Shown piece after piece: positions 8,440-16,992 of a DNA stretch of 37,380 bases. This stretch comes from CAYHHI01 sp964356335 (GTDB lineage Bacteria > Arandabacterota > Arandabacteria > Arandabacterales > Arandabacteraceae): the NCBI GenBank assembly GCA_964356335.1, contig CAYHHI010000029.1:1-37380 (forward strand). The letters are read 5' to 3'. The translations under genes were made by a program, and so were the position numbers. The notes beneath the pieces were generated by a model, which was not told where the DNA came from, did not search any database, and saw only the letters and a list, made by a program, of their open reading frames with translations. Every line of letters begins with the position of its first letter. Position 1 is the first letter of the stretch.

Positions 8440-8934
8440 ATGTTAATTGAAACCTCCCGCTTCGGTCGGATTGATGTCGGAAAAGAATCCATAATCACGA
8501 TGGCCGATGGCATGCTCGGCTTCAGCGAGGTCAGGGATTACGTGCTGGTGCAGCACCGCGACGGGTCTCCTTTCCTGTGGTACCAGTCGATTGCGGAGCC
8601 GAATCTTGCTTTCTTGGTATTGGATCCATTCACCTTCTTCCCTGACTACGAGGTGATGATCTCCCAGGAGGATCTCACTGCCCTGAGCTTCACCGAGCCT
8701 CGGGATCTGGCTGTGTTCGTTGTGGTCGTGATACCCGATAACCCCGAGGAGATGACGGCCAACCTCAGGGGACCCATAGTTGTCAACGCCGAAAAGAAGA
8801 TCGCCCGGCAGGTCGTGCTGACCGACGATCGCTACTCGCCCCACCACCCAATCATGCGCGAGGTGCGCAAGCTGTCTGTCGCAAGGCAGCGCTCCAAAAG
8901 CGAAACCACGGGGGCAGCCAATGTTAGTCCTTAA
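8440..8934 (+). CDS. fliW: FliW, flagellar assembly factor and CsrA antagonist
   Basis: The 164-residue product has the FliW pattern: an N-terminal strand region with IDVGKESIITMADGMLGFSE, the FLWYQSIAEPNLAFLVLDPF core, and NLRGPIVVNAEKKIARQVVL near the end. FliW binds free flagellin and, when flagellin is exported, is released to bind and inhibit CsrA. ATG 8440 is preceded by AAAGGAG (8425-8431). An in-frame ATG at 8401 overlapping flgL is less likely because it would add residues not seen in the family. csrA overlaps its last 14 bases, so the two proteins are likely made in a coupled ratio. Confidence 0.96.
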   Translation: MLIETSRFGRIDVGKESIITMADGMLGFSEVRDYVLVQHRDGSPFLWYQSIAEPNLAFLVLDPFTFFPDYEVMISQEDLTALSFTEPRDLAVFVVVVIPDNPEEMTANLRGPIVVNAEKKIARQVVLTDDRYSPHHPIMREVRKLSVARQRSKSETTGAANVSP

Positions 8935-9196
8935 GCGCAAGCAAGGTCAGGCCATAGATGTCGGAGGAAACGTCAGGATCATTCTCAAGGAAGTCCGTGG
9001 AGGCCACGTCAAGGTGGCGATCGTTGCTCCAAAGGAAGTCAGGGTGACGCGTTCGGAGATGAGACAGTCGGTCGAGGAAGAGAACAGGAAAGCGGCAGGA
9101 TGCCTGGAGTTTGCATGCGCGCCCGGAGAGGAAATGCCCGCGGCGCTCGGCAAGATCGACGATATGCTGGCTCCCGCACTCGAGGGCAAGCGATGA
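8921..9196 (+). CDS. csrA: CsrA, RNA-binding translational regulator
   Basis: The 91-residue product starts MLVLKRKQGQ and contains VKVAIVAPKEVRVTR, the CsrA core. The RNA-contacting residues L4, R6 and R44 are all present. The core ends near residue 55 and is followed by a tail of about 35 residues that is absent from E. coli CsrA (61). CsrA proteins that work with FliW have extended C-termini used for FliW binding, so the tail fits its neighbour. CsrA binds GGA motifs in mRNA leaders; the flagellin leader at 16917-17125 carries several. ATG 8921 lies inside fliW, and the stop overlaps the next gene's ATG. Confidence 0.95.
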   Translation: MLVLKRKQGQAIDVGGNVRIILKEVRGGHVKVAIVAPKEVRVTRSEMRQSVEEENRKAAGCLEFACAPGEEMPAALGKIDDMLAPALEGKR

Positions 9197-10326
9197 TTAG
9201 AACAGATTGCAGGCATTTCCCGGGGGGCCGCCCCTGCGACCATCACAAGGCGCACCAGGCGATTTGCACGGAGTGCCAGATCCACTCGCCCCGGGGCAAG
9301 ACGATCCTCATAATCAAGTTCGATGCGATCGGAGATGTCTTGAGAACCACATCAATCCTCCCGTCGTTACGCAAGGCACATGACGAATGTTTCGTCACGT
9401 GGATAACCGCCCCCGAGGCGACGGACCTCTTCATCGACAACTCGCTTGTAAATGAGGTGCTCTGCCATGGCTCCGAGTACCTGCCCGCGGTATTGAGCAG
9501 GGAATTCGATATCGCCATAAATCCCGACGCCTCGCCGCGCTCGTGCGAGCTAGCGGCAATAGCGAACGCGCCGGTCAAATACGGCTTTGTGGGGAGCTCC
9601 AGGGGCCACGTGGTGCCCTTAAATGGCGCGGCCGCAGAGTGGCTCACGGTGGGTGCCTGCGACCAAGCCAAGAAGGAGAACCGGAAGACCTACCAGCAGA
9701 TCTTGCATGCTATCTGCGAGCTGGATGATACGGGCCAGCACATCGTCCTCAACCTGACCGAGCCGGAGGCGGCCCAGACGAGCGTTCTCATGCGAACCCT
9801 GGATTTGGACCCATGCAAGCCAGTAGTTGGTCTTAATACGGGCGCCGGCAGCAGGTGGAAACACAAGAAGTGGACAGTAACACGATTCGTAGAGCTCGTC
9901 GAGATGATGCTTGCTTCTACAGACGCCAGCATATTACTGCTCGGCGGGCCCGCGGAGCGTGAGCGTAATGAGCAGATTTCTTCATTCTTCGGTTCCGGGG
10001 TCGCCAGGGCCACCAGCGAGACAGTCCGGGCATTCATCAGACTTGTGAATCTGTGCAACCTGGTCGTGACCGGCGATACGCTGGCGCTTCACGTGGCAGT
10101 TGGGCTCAGGAAGAGAGTCATAGCGCTGTTTGGACCGACATCTCACAGCGAGATTGATCTCTATGGATTGGGAAGCAAGATAGTGACGCCGGCCGATTGC
10201 GCCTGTTGCTACAGGCGGGATTGTGAGCGTGACACCACCTGCATGGACCTCATAACGGCGGAGGAAGTAATGGCCGCGGTGGTCCGCGAGCTCGGTGTTG
10301 CCGTCCTCGCGGGTGCCGCAACTTAG
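9193..10326 (+). CDS. GT9-family glycosyltransferase (heptosyltransferase-like)
   Basis: The 377-residue protein resembles ADP-heptose:LPS heptosyltransferases (GT9, GT-B fold). The N-terminus has a Cys/His cluster (CRHFPGGRPCDHH and ICTEC) seen in a subset of GT9 proteins, then KTILIIKFDAIGDVLRTTSI, the N-domain start. The C-domain has VVGLNTGAGSRWKHKKWT and SILLLGGPAERERN, followed by NLVVTGDTLALHVAVGL, the nucleotide-sugar site. ATG 9193 overlaps the csrA stop (ATGA), so it is translationally coupled. Heptosyltransferase-like enzymes also modify autotransporters and possibly flagellins; the neighbourhood favours flagellin or surface glycan modification. The acceptor and donor are not shown by the sequence. 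Confidence 0.88.
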   Translation: MIRTDCRHFPGGRPCDHHKAHQAICTECQIHSPRGKTILIIKFDAIGDVLRTTSILPSLRKAHDECFVTWITAPEATDLFIDNSLVNEVLCHGSEYLPAVLSREFDIAINPDASPRSCELAAIANAPVKYGFVGSSRGHVVPLNGAAAEWLTVGACDQAKKENRKTYQQILHAICELDDTGQHIVLNLTEPEAAQTSVLMRTLDLDPCKPVVGLNTGAGSRWKHKKWTVTRFVELVEMMLASTDASILLLGGPAERERNEQISSFFGSGVARATSETVRAFIRLVNLCNLVVTGDTLALHVAVGLRKRVIALFGPTSHSEIDLYGLGSKIVTPADCACCYRRDCERDTTCMDLITAEEVMAAVVRELGVAVLAGAAT

Positions 10327-10337
10327 ATGGAAATCTC

Positions 10338-10409
10338 GGTTAGCGAGCAGTCGCTCAAACACGAGCCATGGCCGAGCATTGCCGGCTCCGGGTGTCCCGC
10401 TCGCTAACC
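10338..10409. repeat. Nested inverted repeat / long stem-loop between GT9 and methyltransferase genes
   Basis: An 11-base arm GGTTAGCGAGC at 10338-10348 is perfectly complementary to GCTCGCTAACC at 10399-10409. Inside it, ACACGAGCC at 10359-10367 pairs with GGCTC at 10384-10388 plus GTGT at 10392-10395, with a three-base bulge (CGG). The whole 72-base element fills most of the 110-base gap. A short AT-rich run (TAAATATAAG) follows. It could be an intrinsic terminator, a processing site setting operon stoichiometry, or a palindromic repeat. No poly-T tail is present, which weakens the terminator reading. Confidence 0.6.
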
Positions 10410-10436
10410 TAAATATAAGATCACACGGAGTGTGAA

Positions 10437-11465
10437 ATGGACTTCACGGGTGAGAGATATGTGCCGGCAACCGTAGGCATCGAAGATCTATACCTCGAGC
10501 ACATATCACGATATGCCCTTGCCGCGGCTCTTGCGCGGGGCAAGCGCGTACTGGACGTTGGGTGCGGGTGCGGCTACGGCTCCCATTATCTGGCTCTTCA
10601 TGGTGCCTCGGTCGTTCTGGGCGTTGACACTGCAGAAGACGCCTTGCGCTTCGCCCGTGAGCGCTACAGCCACCCTACGCTCGGCTTCGCGCTTATGGAT
10701 GCGGGCAGGTTGGCGGTTGGCAGCGCGTTCGACTTGGTTACTTGTTTTGAGATGATCGAACACGTCGAGGATGCGCCCGCGGTGCTAAGCCAGATCTCAG
10801 GAGTGATGTCCAAGGACGGCATCCTGCTGGTATCAACGCCCAACAAGGCGGTCTACGTCGCGGGCGGCAGGGGTGGCACCAATCCCTTTCACCGCAGGGA
10901 ATACACCCTCCAGGAGTTTGAGCGCCTCCTCACAAATGAGTTTGCTACTGTCTCCATCATCGGTCAGTACTGGACCGAAGGCATTGCCCTGGTCGCTCGT
11001 GAAGACCTGAAAGGCTGCGACTTCAGGGCGATGTTCGTCGGTGATGATGGCTCGGGGAGCGGAAGGCTTGCCCTGGGCAATGAACCCCTGTATTTCGTAG
11101 CAGCCTGTGCCAGGACCACGACACCTAAGGTCCTGGAAGCTGCGCTTGAGCCTTTTGCGGTCTTCGCCGGGACCGTAAGATATGCGGCCCTTAAGCGCCA
11201 TCTCCACGACCTGGAGCAGGAGTTCGACAAGCGAGGAGCGTGGGCCCAGAGCCTTGATAAGCAAGTACACGAGAGAGACCAGATCATAACGAGCCTTCAG
11301 GCTGAGGTCGGCAAGCTCAGATCCCAAGCCGCAGAGGACCGAGATTTGATTGTATCCATCGAAGCCAGAATCAAGGAGCACGAGGCTGCCGCAGGCCTAA
11401 AGCCAGATGGGAATCTCACGTTCGGACTGGCAGGCGCGGCTGAGCCCGGGCAGGAACCCAGATAG
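10437..11465 (+). CDS. SAM-dependent methyltransferase with C-terminal coiled coil
   Basis: The 342-residue protein has a class-I methyltransferase domain. Motif I is VLDVGCGCGYGSHYLA (about residues 36-52), with an acidic loop GVDTAEDALRFA and motif IV-like LVTCFEMIEHVEDAP, then LLVSTPNKAVY. The segment FHRREYTLQEFERLL is common in sugar or lipid methyltransferases of surface-glycan clusters. Residues about 245-320 form a predicted coiled coil with HLHDLEQEFDKRGAWAQSLD, a domain often used for partner docking. GT9 and GT2 neighbours suggest it methylates a sugar or capped glycan on flagellin or the cell surface. The ribosome site GGAG (10427-10430) precedes ATG 10437. Confidence 0.88.
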   Translation: MDFTGERYVPATVGIEDLYLEHISRYALAAALARGKRVLDVGCGCGYGSHYLALHGASVVLGVDTAEDALRFARERYSHPTLGFALMDAGRLAVGSAFDLVTCFEMIEHVEDAPAVLSQISGVMSKDGILLVSTPNKAVYVAGGRGGTNPFHRREYTLQEFERLLTNEFATVSIIGQYWTEGIALVAREDLKGCDFRAMFVGDDGSGSGRLALGNEPLYFVAACARTTTPKVLEAALEPFAVFAGTVRYAALKRHLHDLEQEFDKRGAWAQSLDKQVHERDQIITSLQAEVGKLRSQAAEDRDLIVSIEARIKEHEAAAGLKPDGNLTFGLAGAAEPGQEPR

Positions 11466-11475
11466 GTGAATGAGC

Positions 11476-14400
11476 ATGGATAACCCCGTTGTTATCTCGA
11501 TATTGACTCTCAACAACTTGCCTCTTCTCAAACAGTGCCTGCAGAGCATTTTCGACAACACGGCAGGACACTTCCGCGTATGTGTGCTCGACCAGGGCAC
11601 CACCGACGGGACCCGGGACTTGCTTGCGAGCCTGGGCGAGCGCATAGACGTCGTAAGGGTCCCCAAGAACGTCGGCTTCGTCACCGGCAACAACCTGATA
11701 ATGGAACGCTATCTGAGCCACGACGTCCTGATGCTCAACGATGACACTATCGTGAAGCCGGGATGGTTCGAGGCCTTGCGGCAGCGAGCCTATTCGTCAC
11801 CGGATGCAGGCGTAGTCGGGGCAAAACTCCTATATCCCGATGGCAGGCTTCAGGAAGCTGGCGGCGAGATCTTCAGTGACGGGTCGGCGAGGAACATAGG
11901 CAAGCATGACGATGCCTCCCGCTACATATATAACCAAGCTAGAGACGTTGACTATTGCTCGGGAGCTTGCCTGTTCATCAAGCGCGAAGTGCTTGCCAAG
12001 ATCGGCTACCTTGACGAGATCTTCAGCCCCGCCTACTGGGAAGACACCGACCTGTGTTTCAGGGTAAGGAAAGCAGGCTGGCGCGTGATCTATGAGCCGC
12101 GCGCGGAGGTCATACATTTTGAAGGAGCAACCAGCGGCTCGCCGAATCTCAACTCACTCTCACGCCGCCTTCAGCAACGCAACAAGCCCCGTTTCATGGC
12201 CCGCTGGGCCGAGGATCTGAAGAAGCACAGACGCAATGTCTTTGAAATCCGAAGCGGCACCGGCAAGCCCATGATGCTGGTGATAATGCCCTTCCTGCCC
12301 ATGTATGATCGCGCGGCGGGCGAGAAGCGCTGGTTCCACACCCTCAAGATCTTGAATAAGCACTACGACGTGGCGTTCCTTGCAAGGAACGGGCTTGGAC
12401 AGATCAAGTACGTCAACGACCTGGAGGCGATGGGAATCACCGTATTTCACACCGACCAGACGCGCCTTTCTTATCTGGGCATTGATGCCAAGGGCCCCCT
12501 CTGGCTCGATTTTCCCCTGCTCCTTAAGTCTAACGACTTCAAAGCGATCATCGTGGGTTTCTTCCACGTCGCGCATCAGTACTACAAGGACATCAGAACC
12601 TATTCACCCGAGAGCTTCTTCATCGTAGACTCCTTCGACCTCTGCTTCCTAAGGGAGCGGCGCAAGGCTGAGCTTGCGCGGGATCCCCGGATGATATGGA
12701 AGGCAGCTGAGGTGAGGCGGCAGGAGCTGGCAATGTACCGCCGGGCCGACATGGTACTGACGGTTACCGAGACCGACAGACAGACCCTGCAGGCGGAAGT
12801 GCCCGGCGTGAAGATCGGGATATCCACGGACATACATCCGGTGGTTGATGACACGAGCTCCGCGGAGCGGCACGACTTAGTCTTCATTGGGAACTTCAAG
12901 CACGATCCCAATGAGGATGCTGTACTCTACTTCTCGAAGGAAATCTTCCCGGCTATAAGGCAAACTCTGCCAAACGTTAAGTTCAACATAGTGGGTAACT
13001 CTCCGGGCGAGAAGGTAGTGGCCCTTGCGTCTCAGGACACCGTGGTCACGGGCTTCGTCCCGGACATCACGCCCTACCTAAGGCAGTCAAAGGTCTACGT
13101 CGTACCTCTCAGGTACGGTGCAGGCCTCAAGGGCAAGATCGGCGAGGCGCTGGCGGCAGGCATACCTATCGTCACGACCTCAATCGGCGCGGAAGGCATG
13201 GGGTTAACGCACCGCAAGAACGTGATGATTGCCGACGCGCCCTCCGATTTCGCCAAGTGTGTTGCCGAAGTCTATCAGGACGATGCGCTGTGGGAGAGGC
13301 TCTCCCGCGAGGCAAGGAAGGTCGCCGAAGCCAACTATAGCTACAGCACAGTGGAAAGGTATTGGCAGGAGGTCTTCGGCCACATCACGAATGGCCGTGA
13401 GGCTGTAAGGGAACGAGGAGATGACCCAAACCACTTGCGCAGGGAAGGCTTCGTAAAGCCCGAGCCTGTGCCCGAGATCGTGCCGACGCTATCGATTGTC
13501 ATCCCCGTGCACAATAATCTGAAGATCACGCGCGAATGCTGGCTCAGTATCAAGAAGAACACGGCGATCCCCCATGAGGTCGTGATTGTGGACAATGGGT
13601 CGACGGAAGAGATTGCTTACGAAGCCGATCAGAACAACCTCAGGGTGGTAAGGAACGATGCCAACTTGGGCTTCGCCCATGCCTGCAACCAAGGCATACG
13701 GGTGACCCACGGCGACTACGTGGTAATCCTCAACAACGATACCATTGTCACTCCGGGCTGGCTCCAAAGGCTCCTGTGGCATCTGGAAAAAGACGCCTCG
13801 GTCGGCATCGTTGGGCCTTCCACCAACTTCGCGTCAGGGATACAGCAGGTACCGGTCACCTATACGTCAGAGAAGGGGCTCTATGATTTCAGCGAGCAGA
13901 TAAGCCGCAAGCATGGGCACACCGCGGTTGAGGTCGAGAAGGTCGTGGGCGTCTGCATGGTGATGAGGCGCCGCATGCTCGAGGACATCGGCCTTTTTGA
14001 CACTCGCTTCGGGATCGGCAACTACGAAGATGATGACATCTGCTTAAGGGCCCGACTTGGTGGCTACAAGGTGCTGTGGGCCAAGGACGTCTTCATTCAC
14101 CACAGGGGCAGCAAGACTTTCGAAGCAATCAATGTCGATTACGCGGCCCTGCTGGAGACCAATCGCAGGAAATACGCGGAAAAGTGGGCACTCGTGGCTG
14201 GCAACCGGACATCTGATCCTGGGGGTAGCGTGCCGGAGAAGCCCAAGTCGGTTGCTATTGCGACGTCGACAGCTTCAGGCAGCAACCATGCCTTAATGAT
14301 CATAGGTTCGCACGAAGAGGACCTGGCTAGGAGGATGCTTGATTTCGCCGCGACATCGCCGGCAGAGGAGATCTTCTTCGCAATGGTGGAAGCGGCGACG

Positions 14401-15387
14401 CCGGCCGGCTGGATCGAGCCTCTCGAGCTCGCGCTGTCACAGGATGGTGTGGGTTGCGTGTTCGCGGCCTCCAACGCCGGCCTTGGGCCCCAGAAGATCG
14501 AGGCACCTGTCCGGGTTATGGGTAAGGCTCTCGCAAGATTCGCCAGGAAGAACGCGCTCGGGCACCGTGGCATGGTTGAGCATATTAATGTAGGTTTCCC
14601 TGCCGCCGTGGGGGTCCGAAAAGAAGTCCTCCTCAAGCACGGCTTGCCGTCCGAATTCCTGACTGCCGCAATCCTTATGGAACTTGCGCGCTCTGTCTCC
14701 GATGCATGCGTGAGTTTAGTATGCGCAAAAGATAGTTATGCCCACGTTGCAACCAAGCCCTCCACCCTGTTCGATGCAGAGAAAGCTGCCGTATTGGCCC
14801 TGCTTACTGCCAGGGAATCGGTCGAGATTGGAGATACCAAGGCGGCACTTGAGAGCCTGGACCTTGCCATCACCTCAAAGCCGGACTATGTTGAGGCTCT
14901 CTACGAACGCGGTCTTCTGAGAGCCCTTGCGGGCATGGACGAGGAGGCTGTGCGAGATTTCGAGGCGACGATCAGGGCAAGGCCTGACGATTCACGTGCA
15001 TACAATAACCTGGGCTGCATCTTATTCAGGAGGGGTGAGGCCGCAGGGGCTGAGGCCAACTTCAAGCAGGCCTTCGAAGTCTCGAGCGCAAACTGGGAAG
15101 CCAAGAAGAACCTTGCCGACCTTTACATGGCGACCGACAGGCCCAAGGAAGCTATCGAGCTCTATGCCCGGATAATTGACGAGCACCGAGAGTGTCCCGA
15201 CGCGTATTTGGCTCTGGGATATGCCTTCGCTTCGTGCGGAGACCTCGAGACAGCCGAACATCTCTTCAGGGTCGCCACCGGGCTCTCGCCGGGAAGCGAA
15301 GAGGCGGAGCGTGGGTTAGCTGTAATCGATGCCGCAAAGGCCACGAGAGCGAACGCGGGAGATAAGGCAATTGGGACCAAGGCGTAG
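11476..15387 (+). CDS. Giant glycosyltransferase: GT2 - GT4 - GT2 - unknown - TPR
   Basis: The 1303-residue protein chains several modules. Residues 4-225 are a GT2 domain (ISILTLNNLP, LNDDTIVKPGW, YWEDTDLCFRVRKAGW). Residues about 255-630 are a GT-B/GT4 domain (VFIGNFKHDPNEDAVLYF, PLRYGAGLKGKIGEALAAG). Residues 664-905 are a second GT2 domain (SIVIPVHNNLKITRECW, LNNDTIVTPGW, YEDDDICLRARLGGY). Residues about 925-1095 match nothing I recognise. Residues 1110-1290 are TPR repeats. Three catalytic units in one chain could build a short glycan on a TPR-bound acceptor such as flagellin. AGGTGA (11464-11469) fits ATG 11476 better than ATG 11470. It overlaps the next gene. Confidence 0.9.
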   Translation: MDNPVVISILTLNNLPLLKQCLQSIFDNTAGHFRVCVLDQGTTDGTRDLLASLGERIDVVRVPKNVGFVTGNNLIMERYLSHDVLMLNDDTIVKPGWFEALRQRAYSSPDAGVVGAKLLYPDGRLQEAGGEIFSDGSARNIGKHDDASRYIYNQARDVDYCSGACLFIKREVLAKIGYLDEIFSPAYWEDTDLCFRVRKAGWRVIYEPRAEVIHFEGATSGSPNLNSLSRRLQQRNKPRFMARWAEDLKKHRRNVFEIRSGTGKPMMLVIMPFLPMYDRAAGEKRWFHTLKILNKHYDVAFLARNGLGQIKYVNDLEAMGITVFHTDQTRLSYLGIDAKGPLWLDFPLLLKSNDFKAIIVGFFHVAHQYYKDIRTYSPESFFIVDSFDLCFLRERRKAELARDPRMIWKAAEVRRQELAMYRRADMVLTVTETDRQTLQAEVPGVKIGISTDIHPVVDDTSSAERHDLVFIGNFKHDPNEDAVLYFSKEIFPAIRQTLPNVKFNIVGNSPGEKVVALASQDTVVTGFVPDITPYLRQSKVYVVPLRYGAGLKGKIGEALAAGIPIVTTSIGAEGMGLTHRKNVMIADAPSDFAKCVAEVYQDDALWERLSREARKVAEANYSYSTVERYWQEVFGHITNGREAVRERGDDPNHLRREGFVKPEPVPEIVPTLSIVIPVHNNLKITRECWLSIKKNTAIPHEVVIVDNGSTEEIAYEADQNNLRVVRNDANLGFAHACNQGIRVTHGDYVVILNNDTIVTPGWLQRLLWHLEKDASVGIVGPSTNFASGIQQVPVTYTSEKGLYDFSEQISRKHGHTAVEVEKVVGVCMVMRRRMLEDIGLFDTRFGIGNYEDDDICLRARLGGYKVLWAKDVFIHHRGSKTFEAINVDYAALLETNRRKYAEKWALVAGNRTSDPGGSVPEKPKSVAIATSTASGSNHALMIIGSHEEDLARRMLDFAATSPAEEIFFAMVEAATPAGWIEPLELALSQDGVGCVFAASNAGLGPQKIEAPVRVMGKALARFARKNALGHRGMVEHINVGFPAAVGVRKEVLLKHGLPSEFLTAAILMELARSVSDACVSLVCAKDSYAHVATKPSTLFDAEKAAVLALLTARESVEIGDTKAALESLDLAITSKPDYVEALYERGLLRALAGMDEEAVRDFEATIRARPDDSRAYNNLGCILFRRGEAAGAEANFKQAFEVSSANWEAKKNLADLYMATDRPKEAIELYARIIDEHRECPDAYLALGYAFASCGDLETAEHLFRVATGLSPGSEEAERGLAVIDAAKATRANAGDKAIGTKA

Positions 15388-16837
15388 CAACTTATCGGTC
15401 TGCATAATAGCAAAGGATGAGGCCGCAAGACTTCCGGCGGCGATCGGCAGTGTCAAGCGGATCGCCGACGAGATCATTGTCGTGGACACTGGCTCAACCG
15501 ACGACACGCCTGCCGTAGCATCGTCGCTCGGTGCCCGAGTCGTGCGCCACGAGTGGCGCAATGATTTCAGTGAAGCCAGGAACGCCTCCATCGAAGCGGC
15601 AGCGGGAGACTGGATACTCTGTTTGGACGCCGACGAATACGTGCCGCCCGAATCGGAGACCAATATCCTGCAGGCGACGGCAGGCAGCGCTGACGCCTAT
15701 TTCGTGAGAATCGAGAGCGCCGTCGATTCATCTGCAGGACGGCTCTTCGTCCACTTCTTCCCCCGACTCTTCCGGAAGCTGCCTGAGGTGAGATTCGAAG
15801 GCAGAGTGCATGAGCAGCTAATCCCATCACTCGAGCGTGCAGAGGCGCGGGTCCTTGCCTCAGACATAACGATCAAGCACACCGGGTATGCAGTCTCTAG
15901 GGAGGAGCTCAAGACCAAAGCCAGGCGCAACGCAGACCTTCTCCTAAAGGATTTGGAAGCCAACCCCACGGATGCGCTCGCCCTCTTTCATCTGGGGGAA
16001 GCCTATTCCATGCTCGACGATTTCGAAGAGGCAGGCAGGCGCTATGCGCAGGCGCTGAAGTCTCCCGGGTTACCGCGTGAGGTCAAGGCGGTTGTCCTTC
16101 AGAACCTGGCGAGCAGTCTCATCAAGCTCAGACGTTATGATGAAGCCTTGTCCAGCCTGAGAAAGGCACAGGAGATGCTCCCCGGCCTTCTCACTGTCCA
16201 TCTGCTGGTGGCATCTGCTCAGTACGCGCAGGGCAAGTTCGACAAAGCCGAGAAGGAGATTTATGCCTACCTCACCAGGTCGCAGCAGGCCAAAGGTAAG
16301 ATAGGCATGAATCTGACCCACGAACCCGATCTACCCGCAGCAATGGTCTTGCTTGGCAAGTGCAAGCTGGCTAAGGGGGAGACCGCGGCTGCCCGCGATG
16401 TCCTCAAGGACGCGGTTCGTCTCGATGGGACCGTTGTGGACGCCCATATTCTCCTTGCCAGAATCGCTTTCGAGCAGATGGGGTTCGGCGAGTCGGCCGA
16501 GGCTTACGAGGAGGCGTTGAAGTGTAATCCCCGCGACGAGCGCCTCTACATTGAGCTCGCCAAGGCCTACCTCGCCGGCGGCTCTGTGGAGCGGGCTGTG
16601 GAAGCTGTCGAAAGGGCAGTGAAGTTAGGCGTCAGAGCATCTGCCATTTTCTCGTGCCTGGGTTTTCTCAAGATCAAGCAGAAGGACTTCCATGCCGCCG
16701 CAGAGGCTTACAGTCAAGCCTTAAACCTGAACCCGGGTGACAAGGACGCCTGCCGCAAACTGGCCGGCATCTATCGCCTTATCGGCGATGACGAATCAGC
16801 CCGGGCCTTTGCCAGAGTATCCGAAACAATGCAATGA
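15371..16837 (+). CDS. GT2 glycosyltransferase fused to TPR repeats
   Basis: The 488-residue protein starts with a SunS-like GT2 domain. It has LSVCIIAKDEAARLP, EIIVVDTGSTDDTP, the DxD motif in WILCLDADEYVPP, and FEGRVHEQLIPSL with IKHTGY. From about residue 185 it has at least six TPR-like repeats (DALALFHLGEAYSMLDDFEE; AEAYEEALKCNPRDERLYIE; AAEAYSQALNLNPGDKDACR). A GT joined to TPRs recalls the O-GlcNAc-transferase logic and Caulobacter FlmG, which binds flagellin through TPRs. I favour TTG 15371, which has GGGAG upstream; ATG 15329 is an alternative without a ribosome site and overlaps the giant GT by 59 bases. It ends about 290 bases before flagellin. Confidence 0.9.
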   Translation: MGPRRSNLSVCIIAKDEAARLPAAIGSVKRIADEIIVVDTGSTDDTPAVASSLGARVVRHEWRNDFSEARNASIEAAAGDWILCLDADEYVPPESETNILQATAGSADAYFVRIESAVDSSAGRLFVHFFPRLFRKLPEVRFEGRVHEQLIPSLERAEARVLASDITIKHTGYAVSREELKTKARRNADLLLKDLEANPTDALALFHLGEAYSMLDDFEEAGRRYAQALKSPGLPREVKAVVLQNLASSLIKLRRYDEALSSLRKAQEMLPGLLTVHLLVASAQYAQGKFDKAEKEIYAYLTRSQQAKGKIGMNLTHEPDLPAAMVLLGKCKLAKGETAAARDVLKDAVRLDGTVVDAHILLARIAFEQMGFGESAEAYEEALKCNPRDERLYIELAKAYLAGGSVERAVEAVERAVKLGVRASAIFSCLGFLKIKQKDFHAAAEAYSQALNLNPGDKDACRKLAGIYRLIGDDESARAFARVSETMQ

Positions 16838-16883
16838 ACTGCAAGTTCAGCCTATCCGCGTCAGTAGATTGAGCCTTCCCCGC

Positions 16884-16910
16884 TAAAGTATTTCCAGAAT
16901 GTTGCGATAA
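16884..16910 (+). promoter_or_regulatory. sigma-28 (FliA) promoter for flagellin
   Basis: The sequence has a -35 of TAAAGTAT, then an 11-base spacer, then a -10 of TGCGATAA. The FliA consensus is TAAAGTTT-N11-GCCGATAA, so the spacing is exact; the -35 matches 7 of 8 and the -10 matches 6 of 8 positions. Transcription would start near 16917, giving a leader of about 209 bases before the flagellin ATG at 17126. The presence of flgM in the same locus supports a sigma-28 checkpoint. fliA itself is not in the window. Confidence 0.82.
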
Positions 16911-16992
16911 GTGTTTTGGGAGTTGGAATGACGGCCATGGTTTGTACCACAAGAATAGGGTGTGTGAGGGCGAAAGGAGGTGTTGGTTTTTA

